Shown: positions 15,446-24,206, numbered from the stretch's first letter. The stretch: 50,357 nucleotides of DNA from an uncultured bacterium (GCA_905216195.1 CAJMSX010000021.1:1-50357); one strand, 5' to 3'. The notes: generated by a model not told the origin, from the sequence alone. Program-made: numbers and translations.

Positions 15446-16491
15446 GCTCCTGCGACTTCTAGAATGGTATCTATCACCTGACGATTTTGAACGTGGGTAC
15501 CCAAAGTTATCCGCATATGGGTGTTGATATCGGGTTCATTCATAAACTTAATCAGATACCCTTTAGCTTTCAGGGCGGCTTGCAAGCGCGCTTTCAATTC
15601 GATGGGGTATTTGACGAGTATAAAATTGGCGTGTGAATCGTATACTTTAAACCCTTTCAGGGGACGAAGTTCCCGCATATACATTTCCCGGTCGTCAGCC
15701 ATCTGATCGGCTACTTTCTGATAATATTCCGTAGCTTTCAGTACGGCGATACCCAATTCTTCCGACAGACGGTTATAACCCAGGTATTTGGTACTGTAAT
15801 TCAGAAAACGGGACAAGGCCGTGCCCATAAAAGCGAATCCCAGACGCAGGCCCGGTAAACCGTAAAATTTGGAAAGGGTTCTGACAATCAGTAAATTGGG
15901 GAATTTTTCCAGTAGAGGTTTGATATAACTGGTATCCTTGTTTGCAAAAGAAGCATAAGCTTCATCTATGACCACTACGGTCTCTTTACCGATGAAAGAA
16001 AGAGTTTCGTCCAATTCTTCCGCGGTCAGAGAATTGCCTGTCGGATTATTCGGGGAGGCAATCAGCACCATCTCCGGCTTTTCCTTTTCCACGGTTTCTT
16101 TCATGGCTTTCAAATCGTACTTGAAAGTGTTTCCGTCTTCATATAAAGGATACAGCACACTTCTGCCGTCTACTTCATCGGCTATGGATTTGTAATACCA
16201 CCAGGAAAATTTGGGGATCAACAAGGTTTTCTGTTTTTCTTTTCCGGACAAAAAGCAATGTACGACCTGTTTCAGTATATCTTCTCCGCCGTAGCCCAGG
16301 ACGATCTGTTTTTCGGGGATACCGTACAGTTCGGAAAGGAAATCGGATAAAATACTTTTTTTACCTTCATCGTAAATGCGGGTGTAAAAACAGAGTTTGT
16401 CGGGATCGAAATTTTTCAGGACTTCGGCTACCTCCGGGGCAGGTCCGTAATTATATTCATTTCTGTCGAGGTAAGTAATTTTCTGTGTCAT
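15442..16491 (-). CDS. HisC/CobD-like PLP-dependent enzyme of the glycan decoration unit
   Basis: A 349-residue fold-type I PLP enzyme annotated by family as histidinol-phosphate aminotransferase. SPNNPTG (146-152), DEAY (176-179), the Schiff-base Lys208 in TLSKFYGLPG and Arg216 are intact. HisC relatives include CobD-type threonine-phosphate decarboxylases, and fold alone does not separate transamination from decarboxylation. The 4-base overlap with the LicC-like gene and absence of other his genes argue that it supplies substrate for that enzyme, for example phosphoethanolamine or aminopropanol phosphate (inference). The frame reaches ATG 16509, but ATG 16491 (MTQKITYLDRNEY) matches family starts. 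Confidence 0.8.
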   Translation of the reverse strand: MTQKITYLDRNEYNYGPAPEVAEVLKNFDPDKLCFYTRIYDEGKKSILSDFLSELYGIPEKQIVLGYGGEDILKQVVHCFLSGKEKQKTLLIPKFSWWYYKSIADEVDGRSVLYPLYEDGNTFKYDLKAMKETVEKEKPEMVLIASPNNPTGNSLTAEELDETLSFIGKETVVVIDEAYASFANKDTSYIKPLLEKFPNLLIVRTLSKFYGLPGLRLGFAFMGTALSRFLNYSTKYLGYNRLSEELGIAVLKATEYYQKVADQMADDREMYMRELRPLKGFKVYDSHANFILVKYPIELKARLQAALKAKGYLIKFMNEPDINTHMRITLGTHVQNRQVIDTILEVAGA

Positions 16492-16898
16492 ATCTCTTGA
16501 TTTGTACAAATTGGATTGTGATAAGTTTTTATTATTCGTCCGAATTGCTTTATTTTGTATTCAGTTAGGTGGTTACGGCTAACTTAAAAGGTTCGTTAGT
16601 TGTGGTTAAGAAAAATATTTTTCTCCGCTGAAATCCGATTTTAAAAACGAATTGCCTTTTTCTCCTTCCACTATTACATCCAGTTGTCAATCAACTATTT
16701 AATTTTATTTTCTTGCAGGTATCCGTTTCTATGCCGAATGCTGTCTTTTTCCTTTTTTCTCTAAAAACCCTGACCAAATAAAACGAACCTTTTTTTTGGT
16801 TGTCTGTATTTTGCACCTTGAGTGCAAAGGTAATAAAATTATCAGTTATCAAAGGTGTTTGAAGAAAATATCGGGATAGAATCAAAAGTGATCGTTGT
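16492..16898. promoter_or_regulatory. Divergent 407-base regulatory region between the PLP-licC-licD unit and a CDP-glycerol transferase-like gene
   Basis: Contains a perfect 12-bp palindrome ATTTGTACAAAT at 16500-16511, eight bases before the PLP gene start on the minus strand, and an inverted repeat TTTGCAC-CTTGA-GTGCAAA at 16810-16828. The right arm overlaps a minus-strand -7 candidate TACCTTTG (16832-16825) with TTTG 17 bases further upstream (16853-16850), slightly shorter than the usual spacing. If that promoter is used, the leader would be about 325 bases. GTTAG/CTAAC forms another short stem near 16565. No riboswitch class is recognised. Confidence 0.4.
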
Positions 16899-17939
16899 AT
16901 GAAAAAGTATCTGTTTTTTGTGTCTCTGGCTTATGCTTATCCGATTTTGCGTCCCCTCCAGGAAGAAATCCGGAAAAGGGGAGACGAGGTGGCGTGGTAT
17001 TTCGACTCTCCTTGCTCTCAGTACCTCCGGCCGGATGAAAAACGTTTAAAATCAGTGAAAGAAGTGATGCGGTATAACCCGGTTGCCGTATTCGTGCCCG
17101 GTAATTACGTATACGATTTCTTCCCCGGCATCAAAGTGCAGGTATTCCACGGTTATTCCATCGATAAGCGTCCGGGAAAAGGAGATCACTTTAAAATTCG
17201 CGGCTTATTCGATTTGTATTGTACCCAAGGAAAAACGTCCACCCCTTATTTTAAAGAGTTGGAAAAGAAATATGGCTATTTCCGGGTGGTGGAGACCGGA
17301 TGGAGCAAAACGGATACTTTTTTCACTTCCTCTCTGCCAGTGAAAAACAAACGGTCGGTTATCCTGTATGCTTCCACTTTCAGTCCCCGTATTACCTCTA
17401 CTCCTTTTTTATATGAAGCGATAGAGACTTTGGTACGGCAGAGGGATTGGGAATGGCTGATCACTTTTCATCCTCATATGGACCGGCAAACGGTGGAACG
17501 ATACCGCCGGTTGGAAGAGTATGAAAATGTTACCTATTGTGAAACGGACGATAATGTGGAGTTACTGAAAAGGGCCGATGTGTTATTGTGCGACAGTTCG
17601 TCCATTATTACCGAATTCCTATTGCTCGGCAAACCTGCCGTGACTTATAAAAATACGCATCCGGGGAATTATCTGATTGATATTCAGGATACGGCCTTGC
17701 TGGAAGATGCCCTTCTCCGGGCTTTGGAGCGTCCGCCGGAATTGATGGAAAACATCCGGAGATATGTAGACGGGCAGCAGATGTACCGGGACGGAAAATC
17801 TTCGGCCCGTATTCTGAATGCAGTCGACCGTTTTATAGCGGAAGGAAAAGGAGGACTGAAACGAAAACCGCTCAATTTATTCAGGCGCTTAAAGATGCGT
17901 TGGAAAGCCCGTTATTTTCCTTTCGGTCCCTGGGCTTAG
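16899..17939 (+). CDS. CDP-glycerol glycerophosphotransferase-like protein (second copy type)
   Basis: A 346-residue GT-B protein with the TagB/TagF-type landmarks HG (84-85), HPH (191-193) and DSSSIITEFLLLGKPAVTY (232-250). It is shorter in the N-lobe than the gene at 11563 and clearly not a recent duplicate. The tail (from about residue 322) is very basic (LKMRWKARYFPFGPWA), which would favour binding to the inner membrane surface. It is transcribed away from the PLP-licC-licD unit. The last 59 bases overlap the end of the convergent GT9 gene. Confidence 0.75.
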   Translation: MKKYLFFVSLAYAYPILRPLQEEIRKRGDEVAWYFDSPCSQYLRPDEKRLKSVKEVMRYNPVAVFVPGNYVYDFFPGIKVQVFHGYSIDKRPGKGDHFKIRGLFDLYCTQGKTSTPYFKELEKKYGYFRVVETGWSKTDTFFTSSLPVKNKRSVILYASTFSPRITSTPFLYEAIETLVRQRDWEWLITFHPHMDRQTVERYRRLEEYENVTYCETDDNVELLKRADVLLCDSSSIITEFLLLGKPAVTYKNTHPGNYLIDIQDTALLEDALLRALERPPELMENIRRYVDGQQMYRDGKSSARILNAVDRFIAEGKGGLKRKPLNLFRRLKMRWKARYFPFGPWA

Positions 17940-18888
17940 GGCCATCCAATATTTTCTTTACTTGTTCCATAATGAGGTCGGGCGTGATATTTTGGATAAA
18001 GTCTTCTTCACAAATTAAATTGTTTTCAATTTTAAGAATTTTGCCGAAATTCACTTTCGGTAGAATACAGGAAGTGGGGCTGGTCGAGAGACCGAGCAGA
18101 GCGATAAAGGGAGTATGGGTTGCCGCGGCGATATGCATGGCGGCCGAATCGATGGTGATCAGTAAGTCCAGGTTGGCGATGGTGTTAACGAGTTCCTCTA
18201 CGGTGGTTCGTCCGGAAATATTCATCAGGTGGGGATGACCGGTTTTTTTTTCGTATTCCCGGTGTGAGATATTATCCCTGGCGTCTCCGATCAAGAGGAC
18301 GTTATAGGAAGAAAGGCGTTGTAATAATTCGAGGGCGTAGTTTTCGGGATAGTGCCGGAAACCTTTGTGGATACCTCCGGGATAGAAGCCGACGATTTTC
18401 CCTTCGTTTGTGAAACGGAATGGAGGTTGCCGGCTGTAGATCAGAGTCAAGGGCGGTAAATACGTATACTTTTTGTTTAGAAAACGGTTGATCAGGCTGG
18501 CGTATCGGTTGATATAATGTACATTGCGGTTTAACGGAAGTGTAAAGTCCAGTAAAAATCCACGGCATTCGTTGGCATAACCTATAACCGTCCGGATGGG
18601 GGCAAGGCGGAACAGCAAGGCGGAGATAAAGGTATTGACGAAGAGAACGCCCAGGTCGTAACGTTGTTTCCTTATTTTTTTCAAAAGTTCCCAATAGTTC
18701 CGGTGGCCCCGTTGAAAAGTGACGAATCGGGTAATCCGGGGATCGTGTTTAAAAAGATCGTGGATAAAGCCCGGTCCCAGCAAAGTAAACTCTGCATCCG
18801 GGTATTCCTGTTTCAGGAGCTCGAGTGCCGGAGTGGTATTCACCGTATCTCCGATAAAATTAGGCGTTCTGATAATGATGTTTTTCAT
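17881..18888 (-). CDS. Glycosyltransferase family 9 protein (heptosyltransferase-like)
   Basis: A 335-residue GT9 enzyme. The N-terminus IIRTPNFIGDTVNTTPALELL carries the NxIGD motif and the C-lobe has GFYPGGIHKGFRHYP and TIDSAAMHIAAATHTPFIALLG, the ADP-heptose-binding signature (TxDSxxMH). Members transfer heptose or related sugars during LPS core assembly. The last ~20 residues (RDRKENNGLSNASLSA) extend beyond the usual end and are encoded in the 59-base overlap with the opposite-strand gene; the stop may have been pushed downstream. The start overlaps the GT4 gene end by 29 bases. Confidence 0.88.
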   Translation of the reverse strand: MKNIIIRTPNFIGDTVNTTPALELLKQEYPDAEFTLLGPGFIHDLFKHDPRITRFVTFQRGHRNYWELLKKIRKQRYDLGVLFVNTFISALLFRLAPIRTVIGYANECRGFLLDFTLPLNRNVHYINRYASLINRFLNKKYTYLPPLTLIYSRQPPFRFTNEGKIVGFYPGGIHKGFRHYPENYALELLQRLSSYNVLLIGDARDNISHREYEKKTGHPHLMNISGRTTVEELVNTIANLDLLITIDSAAMHIAAATHTPFIALLGLSTSPTSCILPKVNFGKILKIENNLICEEDFIQNITPDLIMEQVKKILDGPKPRDRKENNGLSNASLSA

Positions 18889-19981
18889 AGGTCTCTATTA
18901 CCTCGTTAAGATAAGCGGAAAAATTCTCAGCAAACTGTTTATTTGAAAACCCGGTACAAACCGTTTCATAGCCGCTTTCTGCTATTTGCCGGAGTTGTTC
19001 GGGATGGTTAAAAAGATGGTCTATGGCTTTGAACATACTTTCAGGGTCCCGGGGAGGAACGAGTATTCCGTTACGTCCGTTTTCGATTACCTCTTCTACT
19101 CCGTTTACAACCGTAGCAACTACGGGACAGCGGTTGGCCATCGCTTCCAGCACTACATTGGGCGTCCCTTCCTCCAGGGAGCTCAGTACGAAAAGGTCTG
19201 CCGATCGGTAATAATCGTTCACCCGGGAGTGGAAGCCGATCAGACGGATGTTTGTCAGCCCGTAACGGGCGATCTGTTTTTCCAGTTCCGCTTGCAGCTC
19301 TCCTTTGCCCAGAATCAGGAATTTCCATTTTTTCTGTCGCTCACCGGCCAGCTTAGCGGTTTCTATCAGATAGGTAAATCCTTTTTGAGGGCATAAGCGG
19401 CCGCTGGCCAGGATGATTTTTTCTTCCGGCCTTCCGTGCTGGCGCTGGAGGAGGGTAGGTACCTCGATCCGGCGGCCGGTGCCCGTTTCCACTCCGTTAT
19501 ATATTACTTTGATGTGATGGGGGGGAAACCAGGGGTAATTCTCATACAGTCTCTGGATAGAAAGGGTGTTGGTCAAAATAGAAGAAGTAAAATTCCGGAT
19601 CAGGAATCTGTATTTATACTTATCGGAAAAAAGGGCCAGTCCCTGCCGGGATATGACCGGTATGCCGGCTATTTTAGCGGCTAATCCGGCTAATTTGACA
19701 TCTAAAAGGGTGGAGCAAACCACTACGTCTATTTTTTCCTTCCGGAGTATACGATATATTTTGTATACGGTGGGCAGATGCAGGCTGTTGCGATAAGTGG
19801 CCGCAAAGGTAGTAACGCCCGTTTCCCGGGCGTTTTTCCCCAAAATGCTTCCCGGGCGGCAGACCAGGTAAGATTTGAATTCTTCCGGAGTCAGGGAATT
19901 TATAGCGTTCAGCATCCATTTTTCACCTCCGCCCCATTGATTACTTCGGGTCGAATTGGAAAATAAAATAGTTTTGACCAT
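18860..19981 (-). CDS. Glycosyltransferase family 4 protein
   Basis: A 373-residue GT-B enzyme with N-terminal WGGGEKWMLNAINSL (the acceptor-side glycine loop), LASGRLCPQKGF (191-202) and the donor-binding Glu271 to Glu279 in EEGTPNVVLEAM. It resembles GT4 enzymes of LPS core and O-glycan loci. It is the first gene of a two-gene minus-strand unit with the GT9 enzyme, overlapping by 29 bases, so the two probably act in succession on the same oligosaccharide. No consensus promoter was seen upstream. Confidence 0.88.
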   Translation of the reverse strand: MVKTILFSNSTRSNQWGGGEKWMLNAINSLTPEEFKSYLVCRPGSILGKNARETGVTTFAATYRNSLHLPTVYKIYRILRKEKIDVVVCSTLLDVKLAGLAAKIAGIPVISRQGLALFSDKYKYRFLIRNFTSSILTNTLSIQRLYENYPWFPPHHIKVIYNGVETGTGRRIEVPTLLQRQHGRPEEKIILASGRLCPQKGFTYLIETAKLAGERQKKWKFLILGKGELQAELEKQIARYGLTNIRLIGFHSRVNDYYRSADLFVLSSLEEGTPNVVLEAMANRCPVVATVVNGVEEVIENGRNGILVPPRDPESMFKAIDHLFNHPEQLRQIAESGYETVCTGFSNKQFAENFSAYLNEVIETYEKHHYQNA

Positions 19982-20044
19982 ATCCCTTGTACGTCGGCTT
20001 TCCCAAAAAGGTTAAAATAAACCTGTTTTAAATATTCTCAACAT

Positions 20045-20081
20045 CCGGCCGAAATTATTTTTCAGTAGGATTTTCGGCCGG
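20045..20081. other. Perfect 10-bp inverted repeat upstream of the GT4 gene
   Basis: CCGGCCGAAA (20045-20054) pairs with TTTCGGCCGG (20072-20081) around 17 bases. It lies 63 bases upstream of the minus-strand GT4 start and about 160 upstream of the wzi promoter. No U-run follows on either strand. Confidence 0.5.
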
Positions 20082-20238
20082 CTGCAGAGGGAAATGGACA
20101 AAGAGATAGGAAAAAATGAGACAGGAAAACGTCTCCCTGGAGGTAATTTACGATTTTGGACGGGAGGAGGATGACGTAGCCCTTTTGTTTCAGAGGGGGG
20201 AGTGAAAACGGGATTAAGATGGGATGAGAAGAAAGAAT

Positions 20239-20270
20239 TTTGTATCGGAAAGTATTTTTGTATAACTTTG
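20239..20270 (+). promoter_or_regulatory. Bacteroidota-type promoter for the Wzi-family gene
   Basis: TTTG (20239-20242) and TAACTTTG (20263-20270) are 20 bases apart. An overlapping second -7 match, TATTTTTG, is at 20253-20260. The leader to ATG 20384 would be about 107 bases. The rest of the 400-base gap (19982-20383) holds only the inverted repeat at 20045-20081. Confidence 0.75.
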
Positions 20271-20383
20271 GACGTCTGACGGGTCGGTTTAGATAATAAT
20301 TAGCGTCGATTCCAGGGTTGGCCTGAAATTTGCTGGTTCAACCGATGTTTAGGTGTGATGGATTTTTGATTCAATTGAATGCT

Positions 20384-21814
20384 ATGAAAAGAATACTGGC
20401 AATACTCCTTTGGGGGATTGTATCTACGGGTGTGTGGGCTCAAAACAGGACGGTCGATTATTCTGCTTCCGTATCAGGCTTTGTTTCTACAAAAGATAAT
20501 TTGCCTTTGTGGGCTGTTTCCAACCGTTACGGGTTGATGCCGGACGGACAGGGAGGGTTGCTCGAGGCAGGGGTGTTTTCCGACTTTACAGACAAGCATA
20601 AAATCAGTTTCGCCTATGGCGTATCGGGGGCGGGGTATTTGTCCGATTTCGATAATCATATTCTGTTGGATCAGTTGTATATCAGCGGACGCTGGCGAAA
20701 TTTACGGCTTGACTTGGGAATGATTCACCGGGACACCGAATACGAAGGTATTTCCTCTACCAATGGAGACATCGTATGGTCGAACAATGCGCGGACAATG
20801 CCGGGTTATAATCTGCGTTCCGATTATATCGCTATTCCCTGGACGAATAAGGTGCTCTCTTTTCAATTCAACTGGGCCGACTATAAGATGATCGACGACC
20901 GTTATGTAGAGGATACACGTTTGCATAATAAATCGCTTTTTTTAAAGATTAAACCTGCCCGTCGCTGGGAGATTATTGTCGGGTTGGAGCATTGGGCGCA
21001 ATGGGGCCGTACCTCTCCGACGTTCGCAAAACCCCCCTCTTCCTATAAGGATTATCTCCGGACCGTCGGGGGCACCGCAGGGCGACAAGGGGCCTCGACC
21101 AGTGATGTGATTAATGCACTGGGAAATCATCTGGGACGCGAGCATTTACGCATCAATTACCTGGCCGATAATTATACGCTTACTTTTTATCATGATATAC
21201 CGTTCGAAGACGGCTCCGGTACGGATTTCCGTTCATTCCCCGACGGGACGTACAGTTTTTATTACGGAGCCCATAACAAAAAACAATGGGTGAGTGATGT
21301 GATTTATGAATTCTACTATACCAAATATCAATCCGGGCGTTACCATGACCGTCCGGTAAATCCCGGGCATCCGGAGGATGGCAAAAAGGTATTGGGCGGA
21401 AACGACAATTATTTCAATAACGGAGAGTACAGGAGTGGCTGGACGTATTACGGGCGAACCATAGGGACTCCGTTTCTGACTCCCTTAGCTCCCAACGCGC
21501 AGGGCATAACGATGGGAATTTATAACAACCGGATTATCGGGCATCACCTCGGATTAAAAGGATATGCTTTTCAGTGTATTCCTTATAAAGCGATGCTGAC
21601 TTATACTTTAAATTACGGAAGGTATGGAGTGCCGTTGCCTGATCTTCCCGTCAAGCAATTTTCTTTTGGGTTGGAGGCCGGCCTCCCGGATTCCCGGCAT
21701 ATTCCCTTTCATATCGATTTAGGCGTTTACGGAGATTTCGGTCGTCTACTGACTAATAATTTCGGTGTGACGGTAAAATTTACCCGGAAAGCGGTGTTGT
21801 GGTCGAGGAAATAA
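20384..21814 (+). CDS. Capsule assembly Wzi family protein
   Basis: The 476-residue protein has a signal peptide (MKRILAILLWGIVSTGVWAQ, cleavage near residue 20) and an outer membrane barrel typical of the Wzi family: SVSGFVSTKDNLPLWAVSNRYG near the mature N-terminus, GLEHWAQWG and the Gly/Asn-rich loop GGNDNYFNNGEYRSGWTYYG, ending in a terminal strand. Escherichia coli Wzi anchors capsule at the cell surface; Bacteroidota homologues are common outside capsule loci and their role is less certain. The frame opens at 20330 but the signal peptide starts at ATG 20384. A single-gene unit behind a consensus promoter. Confidence 0.85.
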   Translation: MKRILAILLWGIVSTGVWAQNRTVDYSASVSGFVSTKDNLPLWAVSNRYGLMPDGQGGLLEAGVFSDFTDKHKISFAYGVSGAGYLSDFDNHILLDQLYISGRWRNLRLDLGMIHRDTEYEGISSTNGDIVWSNNARTMPGYNLRSDYIAIPWTNKVLSFQFNWADYKMIDDRYVEDTRLHNKSLFLKIKPARRWEIIVGLEHWAQWGRTSPTFAKPPSSYKDYLRTVGGTAGRQGASTSDVINALGNHLGREHLRINYLADNYTLTFYHDIPFEDGSGTDFRSFPDGTYSFYYGAHNKKQWVSDVIYEFYYTKYQSGRYHDRPVNPGHPEDGKKVLGGNDNYFNNGEYRSGWTYYGRTIGTPFLTPLAPNAQGITMGIYNNRIIGHHLGLKGYAFQCIPYKAMLTYTLNYGRYGVPLPDLPVKQFSFGLEAGLPDSRHIPFHIDLGVYGDFGRLLTNNFGVTVKFTRKAVLWSRK

Positions 21815-21880
21815 CTTTTTATGGGATGCGGAAGATTTTAAATTCGTGAGGGGTAATTAATAGAAGGCCGGAGAGACCCA

Positions 21881-21952
21881 TAGAAGAATGATTTACGATT
21901 CTATTTGGAGACTACCGCGGATCGTTTATGTCCGTCGTAAACCACTCTTCTA
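21881..21952 (-). other. Long RNA hairpin in the 3' region of the GH92 transcript
   Basis: 18-base arms at 21881-21898 and 21935-21952 match with two differences. On the plus strand these are A-C mismatches; read on the minus strand both become G-U pairs, giving an unbroken 18-bp stem. The loop is 36 bases and contains CCGCGG. No U-run follows, so it is not a standard terminator. Confidence 0.55.
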
Positions 21953-21989
21953 TGCGAAAGCTGCCAAGCAGCAACCTGGAACATTCTCT

Positions 21990-24206
21990 TTACGGTTTTT
22001 CCGTCACTTTATCCGTCAGTACGAATTCCAGTTCTCCTCCCTGCATAATTTCCCGGTGAGATATCCAGGAGCGTTGCAGTTCTTCCCCGTTCAGTAGTAC
22101 TTTTTGGACATAGATGTGCCGGTCGTCGGGTTTATTCGCTTTGATAACAAATCTTTTTTCGGGGCCGACTTTAATTGTTGCTTTTTCGAAGAGAGGAGTT
22201 CCGATCTGATATTTCCCTTCTACCGGATTTACCGGATAAAAGCCCAAAGCCGAAAAGACATACCAGGCCGACATTTGTCCGCAGTCTTCGTTACCGCATA
22301 GACCGTCCGGAGCCGACGTATACATTTTTCTCCGGATCAGATCGACGTAATATTGGGTTTTCCAGGGTTGATCCGCATAATTGAAAAAATAGGCCACATG
22401 ATGAGAAGGTTCGTTGCCGTGGGCGTATTGGCCGATCAGTCCGCTGATGTCGGGAGATGCTTCCTCCCCTTCAATCCGGGAAGGAAGAGTGAAAAGGCTG
22501 TCGAGTTTCCGGGCAAACCGTTCTTTGCCTCCGTATAAAGCTATCAGCCCTTCCGGATCCTGGGGGACGAACCAGGAATATTGCCAGGCATTCCCTTCGG
22601 TGTATTCGTCATTCCGGTGCCGGGAAAAGAAGGGGGAAAAGGGAGTTTTCCATTTCCCCTCCGAAGTTTTTCCGCGCATAAATCCGGTAACCGAGTCGAA
22701 AACATGGGTGTAATTCCGGGATTCCTTTAAAAAATAGAGGTAATCGTCTTCCTTATCCAGCGCTTTTGCCAGTTGAGCAATACACCAGTCGTCATAAGCG
22801 TATTCCAAGGTGCGGGATACGGATTCATTGACTTTATCGCAGGGAACATAACCGAATTCCCGTAATTCTTTCAGTCCGAATTTGCCGGAGAGGGCCGTTT
22901 TCTTCATCGCCTCGTACGCTTTTTCCACATCGAAATTCCGGATGCCTTTCAGCCAGGCCTCGACGATAACGGGAATGGAGTGGAATCCGATCATACAATT
23001 GGTTTCATTGCCTTCCAGTTCCCACACCGGAAGCAGTCCGTAAGCGTCGTAGTGTTGGAGCATGGAGTTTATCATATGAGAAACTCTTTTGCGTTGGGTG
23101 ATCGTAAAAAGAGGATGGGTGGCCCGGAAAGTGTCCCAAAGGGAGAATACCGTGTATTGAACATGCTGGGAAACGCTGTGTATTTCATGGTCGGGTCCCT
23201 TGTAATTTCCGTTTACATCTGAAAATACGTTAGGTGCCAGATAAGCGTGATAAAGAGCGGTATAAAATATCTTCAGATTTTCTTCGTTTGCGCTTTCCAC
23301 CCGGATTTTAGAGAGTTCCTTTTTCCAGGCCTGCTTGGCGTCCCGTTTTACTTTATCGAAGCTCCAGTGGGGAAGTTCTTTTTTCAGGTTGGCTACCGCT
23401 CCTTCTATGTTGGCGGAGGAGAGGCTGACTTTTACCAGAATCTGATTGGTTTGATGACCGAAGTCGACCCAGGCATAACAACGGTCACCGGTAATTTTCT
23501 GACCGTTTTCCAGGGGTTGTAAGGTGTCTTGTCCGGCCAATACGGCGACGTCCTGAGAGAATTCGATAACAAAATATACCCGTTGATCTTCGGCCCAACC
23601 CCGGGATTTCCGGAATCCCTGCAAGGTGCGGTTGTTTACCTTTTTGAGACTGACGCTCACCGTTTTATCCCAGTTACGGGCCGTTGTAAGATCGATGCAA
23701 AGTCCATTGGGACTGTGTCCCGGAAATTGATAATAATGGAAACCGCAACGAGGGGTAGCGGATAATTCCGTGATAATTCCGTTATCCAATCCTACTCTGT
23801 AATAACCGGGTTCAGCTTGCTCATTGTCGTGAGAAAAACGAGCGTATCCCGAACGGATGAATTCCGCTGCATGTTGGCCTGGGACGGGTTGGTTGACGGT
23901 AGGCATGAGCCGGACATCCTGAAGATCTCCGATCCCCGTACCGCTGAGATGGGTGTGGGAGAAAGAAGAAATGATACTGTCGCTGTAATGGTAGCCGGAA
24001 CACCAGTCCCAACCGCTGCGGGGATTATCCGGACTCAGTTGAATGCCTCCGAAAGGCACCGTAGCCCCCGGATAACAATGTCCGTGGCCTGCCGTTCCGA
24101 CGAACGGATTGACGTACTCAGTAATCTTGGGTTCTTTTTCTTTATGGCGGCAACCCGTATTCCACAAACAAATCGCAAAACACAGAAAAATAAGATATTT
24201 GTTCAT
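21990..24206 (-). CDS. GH92 family alpha-mannosidase, lipoprotein
   Basis: The 738-residue protein starts with a lipoprotein signal (cysteine 19 in WNTGC) and then VNPFVGTAGHGHCYPGATVPFG, the start of GH92 enzymes. The catalytic-region segment LPVWELEGNETNCMIGFHS, EGNAWQYSWFVPQD, GNEPSHHVAYFFNY and GLCGNEDCGQMSAWYVFSALG are all conserved. GH92 enzymes are calcium-dependent exo-alpha-mannosidases, often alpha-1,2, acting on host N-glycan or fungal mannan. The frame extends to 24239 but ATG 24206 begins the signal peptide. It follows the ROK kinase gene on the same strand, 102 bases away, with an inverted repeat between. Confidence 0.92.
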   Translation of the reverse strand: MNKYLIFLCFAICLWNTGCRHKEKEPKITEYVNPFVGTAGHGHCYPGATVPFGGIQLSPDNPRSGWDWCSGYHYSDSIISSFSHTHLSGTGIGDLQDVRLMPTVNQPVPGQHAAEFIRSGYARFSHDNEQAEPGYYRVGLDNGIITELSATPRCGFHYYQFPGHSPNGLCIDLTTARNWDKTVSVSLKKVNNRTLQGFRKSRGWAEDQRVYFVIEFSQDVAVLAGQDTLQPLENGQKITGDRCYAWVDFGHQTNQILVKVSLSSANIEGAVANLKKELPHWSFDKVKRDAKQAWKKELSKIRVESANEENLKIFYTALYHAYLAPNVFSDVNGNYKGPDHEIHSVSQHVQYTVFSLWDTFRATHPLFTITQRKRVSHMINSMLQHYDAYGLLPVWELEGNETNCMIGFHSIPVIVEAWLKGIRNFDVEKAYEAMKKTALSGKFGLKELREFGYVPCDKVNESVSRTLEYAYDDWCIAQLAKALDKEDDYLYFLKESRNYTHVFDSVTGFMRGKTSEGKWKTPFSPFFSRHRNDEYTEGNAWQYSWFVPQDPEGLIALYGGKERFARKLDSLFTLPSRIEGEEASPDISGLIGQYAHGNEPSHHVAYFFNYADQPWKTQYYVDLIRRKMYTSAPDGLCGNEDCGQMSAWYVFSALGFYPVNPVEGKYQIGTPLFEKATIKVGPEKRFVIKANKPDDRHIYVQKVLLNGEELQRSWISHREIMQGGELEFVLTDKVTEKP

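Noticed and set aside
13906..16491. Phosphonate (CMP-aminoethylphosphonate) pathway instead of phospho-amino-alcohol
   Set aside because: No phosphoenolpyruvate mutase or phosphonopyruvate decarboxylase gene is present, and the PLP enzyme is of the HisC/CobD type rather than the aminoethylphosphonate transaminase type. Not fully excluded if those genes lie elsewhere.
20116..20205. 29-codon plus-strand frame between the GT4 gene and the wzi promoter
   Set aside because: Short, no family, upstream of the promoter, and no clear ribosome binding site.
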